64,000 nt of DNA from Hydractinia symbiolongicarpus (lineage: Eukaryota; Cnidaria; Hydrozoa; Anthoathecata; Hydractiniidae): NCBI RefSeq assembly GCF_029227915.1, contig NC_079878.1, forward strand, positions 11,782,001-11,846,000. The letters are read 5' to 3'. Positions 25,901 to 36,061 of this stretch are shown here, piece after piece. Made by a program: the position numbers and the translations under genes. Every line of letters starts with the position of its first letter. Positions within the stretch are counted from its first letter, which is position 1. The notes under the pieces were generated by a model. That model made no database searches. It had not been told where the DNA came from and saw only the letters and a program-made list of their open reading frames with translations.

Positions 25901-28302
25901 CTGGAAAATATGATTATGAAAATTGTTGACAACACTAGTTGTTCTGTTGAAAATGCACTTACATGGGCCAATTGTGCCAAGAATGCGTTGCATAATAACC
26001 GTGGATTCAGTCTCAATCAGCTTGTATTTGGACGCAATCCAAATCTCCCATCTGTGCTTACAGCCAAGCCTCCTGTTCTTCGAACAGTTACACCCAGTCA
26101 ATTAATTGCGAATCATCTGAATGCCCTGCATGTTGCTCGCAAAGCATTCATTGAAAGTGAATCTTAAAACAGCACTCAGTCATCAAACAAAGATTTTTAT
26201 AATGGTGAATTGGTATACTATAAGCGACGTGGAGAGAAAGAGTGGAGAGGACCTGGTGTAGTCCTTGGCATTGATGGAAAACAGGTCCTTGTTAAACATG
26301 GAGGAACTTACGTTCGAGTGTCACTTGCAATCAGTGAAGGGACACCGTAGTTGTCAGGAAAGCACAAGTGGAAACCCTCAAGTGAAGAATACTACAACCA
26401 AAGAAGAAGATTGCTTTGATGAGATTTCAAACAGCGTAGCGAATGGGTTGCTTGAAAGCGTAAACGATTTTGATATCAACACATCGTCAGAAGTTGTACT
26501 TGATGACATTCCTAGTGATCATGCCGTAAATACAAATGAGATCCCTGCTATTTCCCATGCTCAGGTTGAAACAACACATCAATCAAGCATTGAGCAAGAA
26601 GTTTCTAACACACCTCGCAATGAACAGTCATTGACAGTGACCCTTCCAAAAGTCAGGGAGAGGGTTAGGTTTATTGATCCTGATACTAATAAACTTGCTG
26701 AATTTATGGTTGTTCGTCGTGCTGGTAAAGTAGGAAAATCTGGAGTTGGAGCATATAAGAATTGGTTGAATGTCAAAGATGTTAAAACCAAAGCCATGAA
26801 ATCAATTGACTTTGAAAACATTTTGGATTGGGAAAAGGTAAACACAGAGTCAGTATATAATGTAGAAACGTCATGTGATGTTAGTGAAGCTCAACATAAA
26901 GAATTAACTAAATGGCGTGATTACAATGTTTATGATGAAGTTGAAGACAAAGGGCAAGACATAACCACAACCCACTGGGCGATATCTGAGAAAAGTCATG
27001 ATGGTAAAACAGAAATTAAAGCACGATTAGTGGCACAAGGTTTTGAGGAGGACACTATTGGTATACGAACAGACTCGCCAACTGTAAACAAGGAGAACTT
27101 TCGTCTTGTGTGTAATATTGGTGCAACCCATGGATGGAAAATTTTACAGTCTTGATATTAAAGCTGGGTTTCTTCAAGGTGCCAAGATTGATAGAGTCGT
27201 ACATCTTCTTCCACCACCAGAAGCTAACACAGACAAGTTGTGGAAACTAAAAACACCTGTTTATGGCTTGTGCGACGCTTCACGCGCTTGGTATGAGACA
27301 TTATCTAACGAATTCGATAAAGTTGGAGCTACAAGAAGCATTTATGACAATGCATTATTTTTCTGAAGAAAAGAAACTCTCAAAGGTGTAATTTGCTGTC
27401 ATGTTGACAATTGCTTCTTCGTTGGAAGTGATTTGTTTCATGACACTATCATTGCACATTTACGCAAGACATTCTCACTTAGTAAAGAGAATTCAAAGTC
27501 GTTTAACTTTTTGGGATTAGAAATTGAACAAGAGTGTGGTGCACTAATTATTCATCAGCATAATTACATTAGTAACATTTCACCAATTAATTTGACCAAT
27601 AGTACGTCTACAATTCCACTTACAAAATATGAAGCACGTCAAATTCAATGGGCAGCAAAACAAACTAGACCTGATGCTGCTTACGTTGCCTGTGATTTAA
27701 GCACTCGCATAAGACATGGAACAGTTGCTGATGCTCGTAGAGCTAACAAGCAGCTGAAACATCTGCAGCAAACTGAAGTAAAGATTGTTATTTCAAACAC
27801 TGGAGATGTTAAAGCATCATCGCTCATACTTTTCAGTGATGCATCACATGGAAATTTAATTAATGGCGGCTCACAAGGTGGATTTGTTCTGCTACTGCAT
27901 GGTGAAAGCAAAATTCTGCCAATTATTTGGAGATCTCACAAGTTAAAATGGGCTGTTAAAAGCGCCATGGGTGCGGAAACCATGGCTCTCTTAGAAGGTG
28001 CGGAACATGCTATGTTGATTAGATCCCTAATTAAAGAGATTTTTTCAGTTGATATACCAATTATCTGTATATCAGAAAATAAATCACTTGAGGAAGCAGT
28101 CAAAAATACCAACGTCATAGAAGATAAACGATTGTATATTGATATTTGTGCACTTCGTGAGATGGTCGAAAAAGGAGAAATGGGGGAACTCATTCTTACG
28201 AAATCAAGTGATCAGGTTGCTGACTGTCTTACGAAAGGCACTGCTTCAGCTGAAAACCTGCTACGTATACTATCCGGTAGAGAACAGTTGAAATACCGTT
28301 AA
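22967..28302 (+). pseudogene. Copia Gag-Pol polyprotein remnant
   Basis: Gag runs from the ATG at 22967 to an in-frame stop at 23468, and a second stop lies near 23588. The same frame resumes with a CX2CX4HX4C zinc knuckle (about 23645-23690). The protease motif reads LLNSG instead of LLDSG (about 23806), so the catalytic Asp is lost. The integrase has the HX3H...CX2C zinc site (24280-24415), a TGA at 24419, then the catalytic core to 24695. The core resumes after the inserted element at 25805 and includes the late Glu region. The frame shifts around 26300-26345 and again near 27110. RT has LDIKAGFLQG, but the catalytic box is HVDN rather than H/YVDD. RNase H (27830-28240) ends at 28302. It cannot encode an active enzyme set. 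Confidence 0.92.
24696..25804. mobile_element. TTAA-flanked non-autonomous DNA transposon (piggyBac-type MITE)
   Basis: Inserted in the Copia integrase. TTAA occurs at both edges (24692-24695 and 25805-25808). The ends are inverted repeats: AGGGGCACTCCAGTGAAAA on the left against the complement of an AGGGGAACTCCAGTAAAAA end on the right. Element plus one TTAA is 1,113 bp, a multiple of three, and the integrase frame is continuous when the insert is removed conceptually. TTAA duplication is the hallmark of piggyBac. No transposase frame is present inside. Confidence 0.88.
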
Positions 28303-28446
28303 GTTTTGGTTAATTAAAACAAATATAACAGTATGCCAAATGACACTTTAAAAGCATTCTTACATTGTGTTCCTGCGTCTTGCAGTTTCTTTTCTTGAAC
28401 ATACTTTATGATTTTGTTTTATTGAGAGAGAATGTAGTGGCAAGAT

Positions 28447-28523
28447 TGTCATTATGTTCATTATATCTTTTAGGTTTAGATGTATGGCTTTATGCCATAA
28501 TAAAGAATACAGATCTATTCACA
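28447..28523 (+). mobile_element. Copia 3' LTR (77 bp)
   Basis: Starts TGTCATTATG and ends TCTATTCACA. It is preceded by a purine-rich stretch (GAGAGAGAATGTAGTGGCAA) that probably holds the polypurine tract, and followed by the GTATA target duplication. It differs from the 5' LTR at four positions. Confidence 0.92.
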
Positions 28524-28876
28524 GTATACACTATATTAGTGAAATATTATCCAAATTATACCGTTCTGGGATTAAAAAATCAAGACTCATTCTGTTTCCT
28601 TGCAATTTACTCTTCAACGCAATAAATAACAAACCAACATTTCAATCTTTTTCAGTAATTTCAATCAGGAATGCTAATGATTACCATGATAACAACAATA
28701 ATTGGGCACAGTATGGGTAGGCGGAATAAAGGGAAAAAATTGCGCAAAGCATCAACATTGCCATTACAGCAAAACCGAAAGGAGAATGGCAGCTGAAGTT
28801 GTGTCAGTAACAGTTGAGGGCAATATTTGTGTTCTTGTGGCCGAAATACAATCAGAGTTTCCTAATTGAGCCCTAA

Positions 28877-29191
28877 GGGGCCTTCAAAAATTTTTTGGGG
28901 CCCTGTTAGCGGGATATTGGCGGGGGGGTTCAAGTTTAAAAAAAGAATCCGCGAACGATTGAGAAATTTCAAAAATTTGTTTGTGGCCTGAAAATTCTTC
29001 GTTCGCGAGCATAATGTCTCATGTCATCAATTCCGATAACTTTTATCTACAAAACACGCCCCTGAGCCTTCTAAGATTTATCCAAATGTATGTATTTCAC
29101 GGACAGAAATCTGCTAAAAGAGGGGGGAGGGGGTCCAAATCTTAGCGGCGATATCCCGCTAACGGGGACTAAAAATTTTTTTGAAGGCCCC
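28877..29191. mobile_element. MITE, 315 bp, TAA target duplication
   Basis: Inverted ends of about 45 bp: GGGGCCTTCAAAAATTTTTT then GTTAGCGGGATAT on the left, and the complement (ATATCCCGCTAACGGGG ... TTTGAAGGCCCC) on the right. TAA flanks both ends (28874-28876 and 29192-29194), which fits PIF/Harbinger-type 3-bp duplications. There is no coding sequence. It is distinctly more GC-rich than its surroundings. Confidence 0.75.
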
Positions 29192-29645
29192 TAATTTTGT
29201 CTCTAGGGAATTGCACTGGATTGCTTTTAAATCTAACTTTATCAAAATTTAAGGTTACAGACTTAGCTTTACTCTTTCTCGCAGCCAAAGTTTTGTTTTA
29301 AAGGAACATTTTTTAAGCTTTTTTGTTGTAGTTGTCAGAGGGATTTTCTCCTCCTGGAGGTCAAAGTTATTGCACATGCTCCAAGGTCTGACAAATGGCT
29401 TTGTATTTTACAGGGCAGGATCAAAACCAGTCAGTAGCCATTTTATTACCTGGATTCTATTCTCGTCTTAAAGCAATAATCAAATTTTGCACATGATAGA
29501 ATACCAATGACAAATTTCCCTCCACAACTACTTAAATTAGAATATACAGTTCGAATTTCGAAGGAAAAAAAAACATTCGAAATTACATAAGAAACGAACC
29601 AACCAAATAAGGGTATTTGTTTCATTTATTTTGAACCGACTTACC

Positions 29646-29892
29646 CTTCCAAACATTCCAAGTCAGCGCATCGTCTGATTCAAATGTCTTTTCGCATGTT
29701 ACGCAGAAGCAAATTGTATATTCAGCAGTGGCTTTTACTTTTACTTTTTGCTCATGAGCAATCAGAGCTCTTGCAGTATTGAAGTTTGTACAATTTTTTT
29801 TGCATAGGGTCCTACTCGCATCTTTTAACTGGCCTTCGGGTTGTTTTGAGAGGTCCCCTGCTGGTTGTGATAGTTTGTTAATACTTCCTTGT
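29646..29892 (-). CDS. Exon-like segment with cysteine motifs, unknown
   Basis: On the minus strand the frame is open for about 80 codons. It contains LSQPAGDLSKQPEGQLKDAS, then CKKNCTNFNTARALIAHEQK, then YTICFCVTCEKTFESDDALT, and ends WNVWKG at a good donor (GTAAGTCGG, donor at 29645). The Cys pattern (C-x3-C, C-x-C-x2-C) could be a metal-binding module. I could not join it in phase to another exon, although a second open stretch on the same strand lies at 29265-29400. It may be a piece of a multicopy gene. Confidence 0.35.
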
Positions 29893-30047
29893 ATTTATTC
29901 AGTTCAATTTTTGTAAACTTTCATTCCCAGAAAAGATTATCTGTATCTGTATCTATATCTGTATCTGCAGCCAACGTTCCATGTGATATGTGAACCAGCC
30001 CACGCTGGGAAGAAAAAATATCCAGAATGCTTTGCGCAACCGTCAAA

Positions 30048-33000
30048 GATCTATTACATGTATTACAGTATATTACTAAGTATTACAGTGTATTACCAAA
30101 TACTACAAAATATTACAGTTAGATGTTACAAGTACTACAGTGTATTACCGAATACTACAAGGTATTACAGTGTATTACTGAATACTACAAAATATTACAG
30201 TATATTACTAAGTACTACAGTGTATTACTGAATACTACAAAGTATTACAGTGTATTACCGAATACTACAAGGTATTACAGTATATTACTAAGTATTACAG
30301 TGTATTACTAAATACTACAAAATATTGCAGTATATTACTAAGTACTACAGTGTATTACTGAATACTACAAAGTATTACAGTGTATTACTGAATACTACAA
30401 GGTATTACAGTGTATTACTGAATACTACAAGGTATTACAGTGTATTACTGAATACTACAAAGTATTACAGTGTATTACTGAATACTACAAAGTATTACAG
30501 TGTATTACTGAATACTACAAGGTATTACAGTGTATTACTAAATACTACAAGGTATTACAGTATACTACCGAATATTACAAGGTATTACAGTGTACTACAA
30601 GGTATTACAGTGTATTACCGAATACTACAAGGTATTACAGTGTATTACTGAATACTAAAGGGATACTACAAAGTATTACAGTGTATTACTGAACACTACA
30701 AGGTATTACAGTGTATTACTAAATACTACAAGGTATTACAGTATACTACCGAATATTACAAGGTATTACAGTGTACTACAAGGTAATACAGTGTATTACC
30801 GAATACTACAAGGTATTACAGTGTATTACTGAATACTACAAGGTATTACAGTGTATTACTGAATACTACAAAGTATTACAGTATACTACCGAATATTACA
30901 AGGTATTACAGTGTACTACAAGGTATTGCAGTGTATTACCGAATACTACAAGGTATTACAGTGTATTACTGAATACTACAAGGTATTACAGTGTATTACC
31001 GAATACTACAAGGTATTACAGTATATTACCGAATACTACAAAGTATTACAGTGTATTACTAAATACTACAAGGTATTACAGTGTATTACTGTATACTACA
31101 CAATATTACAGTATATTACTAAGTACTACAGTGTATTACTGAATACTACAAGGTATTACAGTGTATTACCGAATACTACAAAGTATTACAGTATACTACC
31201 GAATATTACAAGGTATTACAGTGTACTACAAGGTATTACAGTGTATTACCGAATACTACAAGGTATTACAGTGTATTACTGAATACTACAAGGTATTACA
31301 GTGTATTACCGAATACTACAAGGTATTACAGTATATTACCGAATACTACAAAGTATTACAGTGTATTACTAAATACTACAAGGTATTACAGTGTATTACT
31401 GTATACTACACAATATTACAGTATATTACTAAGTACTACAGTGTATTACTGAATACTACAAGGTATTACAGTGTATTACCGAATACTACAAGGCATTACA
31501 GTATATTACCGAATACTAAAGGGATACTACAAAGTATTACAGTGTATTACTGAACACTACAAGGTATTACAGTGTATTACTAAATACTACAAGGTATTAC
31601 AGTATACTACCGAATATTACAAGGTATTACAGTGTACTACAAGGTAATACAGTGTATTAGCGAATACTACAAGGTATTACAGTGTATTACTGAATACTAC
31701 AAGGTATTACAGTGTATTACTGAATACTACAAAGTATTACAGTATACTACCGAATATTACAAGGTATTACAGTGTACTACAAGGTATTACAGTGTATTAC
31801 CGAATACTACAAGGTATTACAGTGTATTACTGAATACTACAAGGTATTACAGTGTATTACCGAATACTACAAGGTATTACAGTATATTACCGAATACTAC
31901 AAAGTATTACAGTGTATTACTAAATACTACAAGGTATTACAGTGTATTACTGTATACTACACAATATTACAGTATATTACTAAGTACTACAGTGTATTAC
32001 TGAATACTACAAGGTATTACAGTGTATTACCGAATACTACAAAGTATTACAGTATAATACCGAATATTACAAGGTATTACAGTGTATTACTGAATACTAC
32101 AAGGTATTACAGTGTATTACTGAATACTACAAAGTATTACAGTATACTACCGAATATTACAAGGTATTACAGTGTACTACAAGGTATTACAGTGTATTAC
32201 CGAATACTACAAGGTATTACAGTGTATTACTGAATACTACAAGGTATTACAGTGTATTACCGAATACTACAAGGTATTACAGTATATTACCGAATACTAC
32301 AAAGTATTACAGTGTATTACTAAATACTACAAGGTATTACAGTGTATTACTGTATACTACACAATATTACAGTATATTACTAAGTACTACAGTGTATTAC
32401 TGAATACTACAAGGTATTACAGTGTATTACCGAATACTACAAAGTATTACAGTATAATACCGAATATTACAAGGTATTACAGTGTACTACAAGGTATTAC
32501 AGTGTATTACCGAATACTACAAGGTATTACAGTGTATTACTGAATACTACAAGGTATTACAGTGTATTACCGAATACTACAAGGTATTACAGTATATTAC
32601 CGAATACTACAAAGTATTACAGTGTATTACTAAATACTACAAGGTATTACAGTGTATTACTGTATACTACACAATATTACAGTATATTACTAAGTACTAC
32701 AGTGTATTACTGAATACTACAAGGTATTACAGTGTATTACCGAATACTACAAGGCATTACAGTATATTACCGAATACTACAAGGTATTACAGTGTATTAC
32801 TGAATACTACAAGGTATTACAGTGTATTACTGAATACTACAAGGTATTACAGTGTATTACCGAATACTACAAGGTATTACAGTGTATTACTGAATACTAC
32901 AAAGTATTACAGTGTATTACTGAATACTACAAAGTATTACAGTGTATTACTGAACACTACAAGGTATTACAGTGTATTACTAAATACTACAAGGTATTAC

Positions 33001-33480
33001 AGTATACTACCGAATATTACAAGGTATTACAGTGTACTACAAGGTATTACAGTGTATTACCGAATACTACAAGGTATTACAGTGTATTACCGAATACTAC
33101 AAGGCATTACAGTATATTACCGAATACTACAAGGTATTACAGTATATTACCGAATACTACAAAGTATTACAGTATATTACTGAATACTACAAGGCATTAC
33201 AGTATATTACCGAATACTACAAGGTATTACAGTGTACTACTGAATACTACAAGGTATTACAGTGTATTACCGAATACTACAAGGTATTACAGTGTATTAC
33301 TGAATACTACAAGGTATTACAGTATATTACCGAATACTACAAAGTATTACAGTATATTACTGAATACTACAAGGTATTACAGTGTATTTCTGAATATACT
33401 ACATAGTAATACAGTGTAAAATACGGGATATTACTATGTACTACACTGTATTACTGTATATTACAAAGATATTATGCTAG
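30048..33480. repeat. 3.4-kb minisatellite, 10/30-bp periodicity with higher-order units
   Basis: The array is built from a 30-bp unit that is itself three related 10-mers (TATTACAGTG, TATTACTGAA, TACTACAAGG and variants), about 110 units in all. Most indels are multiples of 10. A distinctive block starting GTGTACTACAAGG recurs at 30911, 31221, 31772, 32172, 32482 and 33032, that is at spacings of 310, 551, 400, 310 and 550 bp, so there is higher-order duplication. Because 30 is divisible by three, frames stay open by default and encode a decapeptide repeat such as YYSVLLNTTR; none has a gene-like start or context. From 33400 the motif degrades and partly inverts. Confidence 0.95.
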
Positions 33481-33975
33481 GCACTAGTATGTATACTAGG
33501 CAGTATTATGTGTTAACAACATTACGACGTTGATAAATTGCTTAACGTCGTGTGTCGGATGTCGTTGGAAGAATACGACAATGTCGGATACGACATATTC
33601 ACAGACTAAATGGATCCTTCCATGAAGTGCTTCCCCTTCTGTCAGGATCAGCGAAGTGCTGTGAAGGCTATGTACCGCTGCTTCTTTGCAGTGCTCATGT
33701 TATAGAAAATAGTCCCAGGATGAAAATTTACAAATAAGCAAATTTTAATGTCACTTTTTTTGCAGGTGTGCACAATTTATGAAAACAAAGGAAAGTATAC
33801 AAACTGGTATTTCACACTATCGCATGACCCTTGCAATCGGACAGGTGTCATTTGATGTTGTTGTGACACATTCCTTTGTAAGTAATGTGAACAGGTGGTT
33901 TCACTGTTTACTAAACAATGCAACCCTTAATGATTGGTTGCAAAACTGCTGACTTAGGTCATTGTCTCATACGCG

Positions 33976-33982
33976 TATAAAT
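33976..33982 (+). promoter_or_regulatory. TATA box of the secreted-peptide gene
   Basis: TATAAAT lies 96 bases upstream of the start codon at 34078, predicting transcription start near 34005. No other gene start follows it. Confidence 0.55.
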
Positions 33983-34077
33983 GCACATCCCCACGATTAT
34001 GTGAATCACAAATTCTTACGTCTTGAACGCAGTCACTTAGCACAGTGTTTATCCGATTTTCAAGGCAATCACTAGAG

Positions 34078-34377
34078 ATGTTGAAGTCGTGTTTACTGCT
34101 TGCTGCTGCATTGGCATTCGTACTGGCTATTCCTCCTCCTAAACCAGAATCCTCGGAGGCAAATCTACCCTGGTGGTGTGGTGGAGCTCAGGATACCTAT
34201 ATCAATCAACACAAAATGGAAAGTCTTTGCTATGAAGAGCGAAGACAGGTTTGTACGGTGAAGAAGTTGCTAATGTTTCGAAAAGTTCTTTGCAAGTTCG
34301 TCCCGTACAAAAAATGCTTTAATGCCAAGAAGATGATCAGCGCTCATTTGAAAAAAGGTCGAGGAAGTAGAACATGA
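34078..34377 (+). CDS. Small secreted basic peptide with five cysteines
   Basis: The ATG at 34078 opens a 99-residue frame. Residues 1 to about 17 (MLKSCLLLAAALAFVLA) are a textbook signal peptide with a likely cleavage after Ala17. The mature part starts IPPPKPESSEANLPWWCGG and has Cys residues in WWC, SLC, QVC, VLC and KKC contexts, with a strongly Lys/Arg-rich C-terminus ending GRGSRT. Upstream GTG codons in the same frame are not starts in a nuclear gene. The stop at 34375 is followed by a donor (after 34386), and an acceptor stands at 34568-34569, so a 3'UTR intron is likely. I do not recognise the family. An antimicrobial or other secreted role is possible, but the odd number of cysteines suggests a dimer or a missing partner. 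Nothing shows toxicity. Confidence 0.7.
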   Translation: MLKSCLLLAAALAFVLAIPPPKPESSEANLPWWCGGAQDTYINQHKMESLCYEERRQVCTVKKLLMFRKVLCKFVPYKKCFNAKKMISAHLKKGRGSRT

Positions 34378-34386
34378 ACGAGCAAG

Positions 34387-34569
34387 GTAAGATTATGAAG
34401 TATTGTATTGTGAAGGGAAGCTGTATACTTAAACTGCGTGCTTTTTCGCTGAATATAACGGGAACAGACCACTAGACGTATCGCTTTTCGATCTGTTGCG
34501 AGTTTGAAGTTTCCTTGAATTATTTGTTTTTTTTTTTGTATGTGTATTAATTTTTTCTGTCGTTTTTAG
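34387..34569 (+). other. Probable 3'UTR intron of the secreted-peptide gene
   Basis: GTAAGATT donor nine bases after the stop codon and a TTTTTAG acceptor after a pyrimidine-rich tract at 34540-34567. Exon 2, from 34570, shows no continuing frame. Confidence 0.45.
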
Positions 34570-35157
34570 GCACGTACACGGCAAATACGTGGTTCATTGG
34601 TCATGTTTTGTTGCACCGCGTTTGAAGATTTTGGTTGAAATGCTGGGCATTTTAAAATCGTTTTTTACATTTTGTTGATAGCTATTTTGTTTATAAGATG
34701 TAACTATGTTTATAGCTATTTTTTATATTTGTTTATAGGCACTGTTTTTCATAAGTTGTTATCATAGCCCATTGTTTTATAAAAAGTGATTTTGTATTTA
34801 AAGTTTGTATTAGCCCACTGTTCATATTGTCATAAAAAAGTTGTTTTCTATAAAAACTAGTTTTGTTTTAATGGATAATATAAAGTTTGTAAGGACAAAA
34901 AATCAGACTACGCAGAAATGTTTTTTTTTCTTGCAGAGCGTTGGGCAACATTTTTTTCCATTCAGCGGTGCCATCTATACCTCCAAAGAAAGACATTTTT
35001 TGTACACGTAATTTTTTCTGAACTTTTCCCATCAAGCGAAAATTGCATTTAATTCAACTTTTCCGATATTTTCCAAAGGAAGTAGAAACCAATCAAGTTC
35101 ATTAAACATTAGATTTGGGATTTTTTCTTAAGTCAAGATTATTTTTTTAAAGAAAAT

Positions 35158-36061
35158 CAAGAAGCCCTGGGGGCTCTAAGAATTTCCGCTCGCTACCAAA
35201 ATATTTGATTACAACCTGCTAATTCGTTGTTATCGTGCCAAACATTCGAAGAGGTTTGGTGCTTAAAGCTCTGAAGATAAAACACACAAGTGACATTACA
35301 TCTTACAACAAACGCAAACAAAACGAAACGTGTCAAAATAAACTCACACTTTAAAAGAAATTGCGAACAAAAATTATAGCCTATCATTCATGGTTGAAAG
35401 TCTTCCGATTGAAACGTTTATGGTCTTAAACGGCATTTAGTTGACAAAAAAACAAGATTTTGATGCCACCATCATGTTCAGCATACTTTTTTTGTTAACT
35501 GCCAAATTTTGTCGAAAATAAAGTAGTTTAAATTTTTGGCCAAAAATGACATTTCAGGTGGCAAAAAATCAAAACTTTGATGCCACCATCATGTTCAGCA
35601 TACTTTTTCTATTAACTGTGCCAAATTTTGTGGAAAATAAAGTAGTTTAAATTTTTGGACCAATTTTGGCCTAAAATGACATTTCAGGTGGCAAAAAATC
35701 AAAATTTTGATGTCACCATCATGTTCAGCATATTTTTTTTGTGATCTGTGCCAAATATTGTGGAAAATAAAGTAGTTTTAATTTTTGGACAAATTTTGGC
35801 CTAAAATGACATTTAAGGGGGCCAAAAAATCGAAATTTTGATGTCACCATCATGTTCAGTATACTTTTTTGTTAACTGTGCCAAATATTGTGGAAAATAA
35901 AGTAGTTTTAATTTTTGAACCAATTTTGGCGTAAATTGACATTTAGGTTACAAAAAATCAGAGGAACGTGAAATCCCAGGATCGATTTTTTCTCAAAAAA
36001 TGCTCCAAAAGAAAAAACGACGGTTTCAAAGAATTTCCTACGCCTTCGGGCGCGGAAATTC
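35158..36061 (+). mobile_element. HINE/Helentron-like element, copy 2
   Basis: Inverted relative to the copy at 14102-15212. It begins CAAGAAGCCCTGG, has GAATTTCCGCTCGC just inside, about four ~120-bp tandem units (35450-35940), and ends in the hairpin GAATTTCC, CGCCTTCGGGCG, GGAAATTC at 36031-36061. It is 904 bp against 1,111 bp because it carries fewer internal repeats. Confidence 0.6.
35450..35940. repeat. About 120-bp tandem repeat, four units (inverted copy)
   Basis: Each unit has the complement of the 14.2-15.0 kb unit: CACCATCATGTTCAGCATAC, TTTTGTTAACTGTGCCAAAT, AAATAAAGTAGTTTAAATTT and TTGGCCTAAAATGACATTT. Confidence 0.8.

Larger units (their letters stand above)
22863..28523 (+). 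mobile_element. Copia (Ty1/copia) LTR retrotransposon, complete but dead
   Basis: Full structure: GTATA target duplication, 77-bp LTRs, tRNA primer site, Gag with zinc knuckle, then protease, integrase, RT and RNase H in Copia order (integrase before RT). Gag-Pol is one reading frame in plan but is interrupted by stops and frameshifts and by a 1,109-bp element in the integrase. Four differences between 77-bp LTRs (about 5 percent) suggest an old insertion, though the sample is small. The short LTRs and the CHVD-type RT motif fit the GalEa lineage; that assignment is inference. Confidence 0.93.

Noticed and set aside
30048-33480. 30-bp repeats resembling a CRISPR array, and many long ORFs
   Set aside because: There are no unique spacers, the repeats are contiguous, and the context is eukaryotic. 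The ORFs follow from a unit length divisible by three and mostly begin at non-ATG codons.
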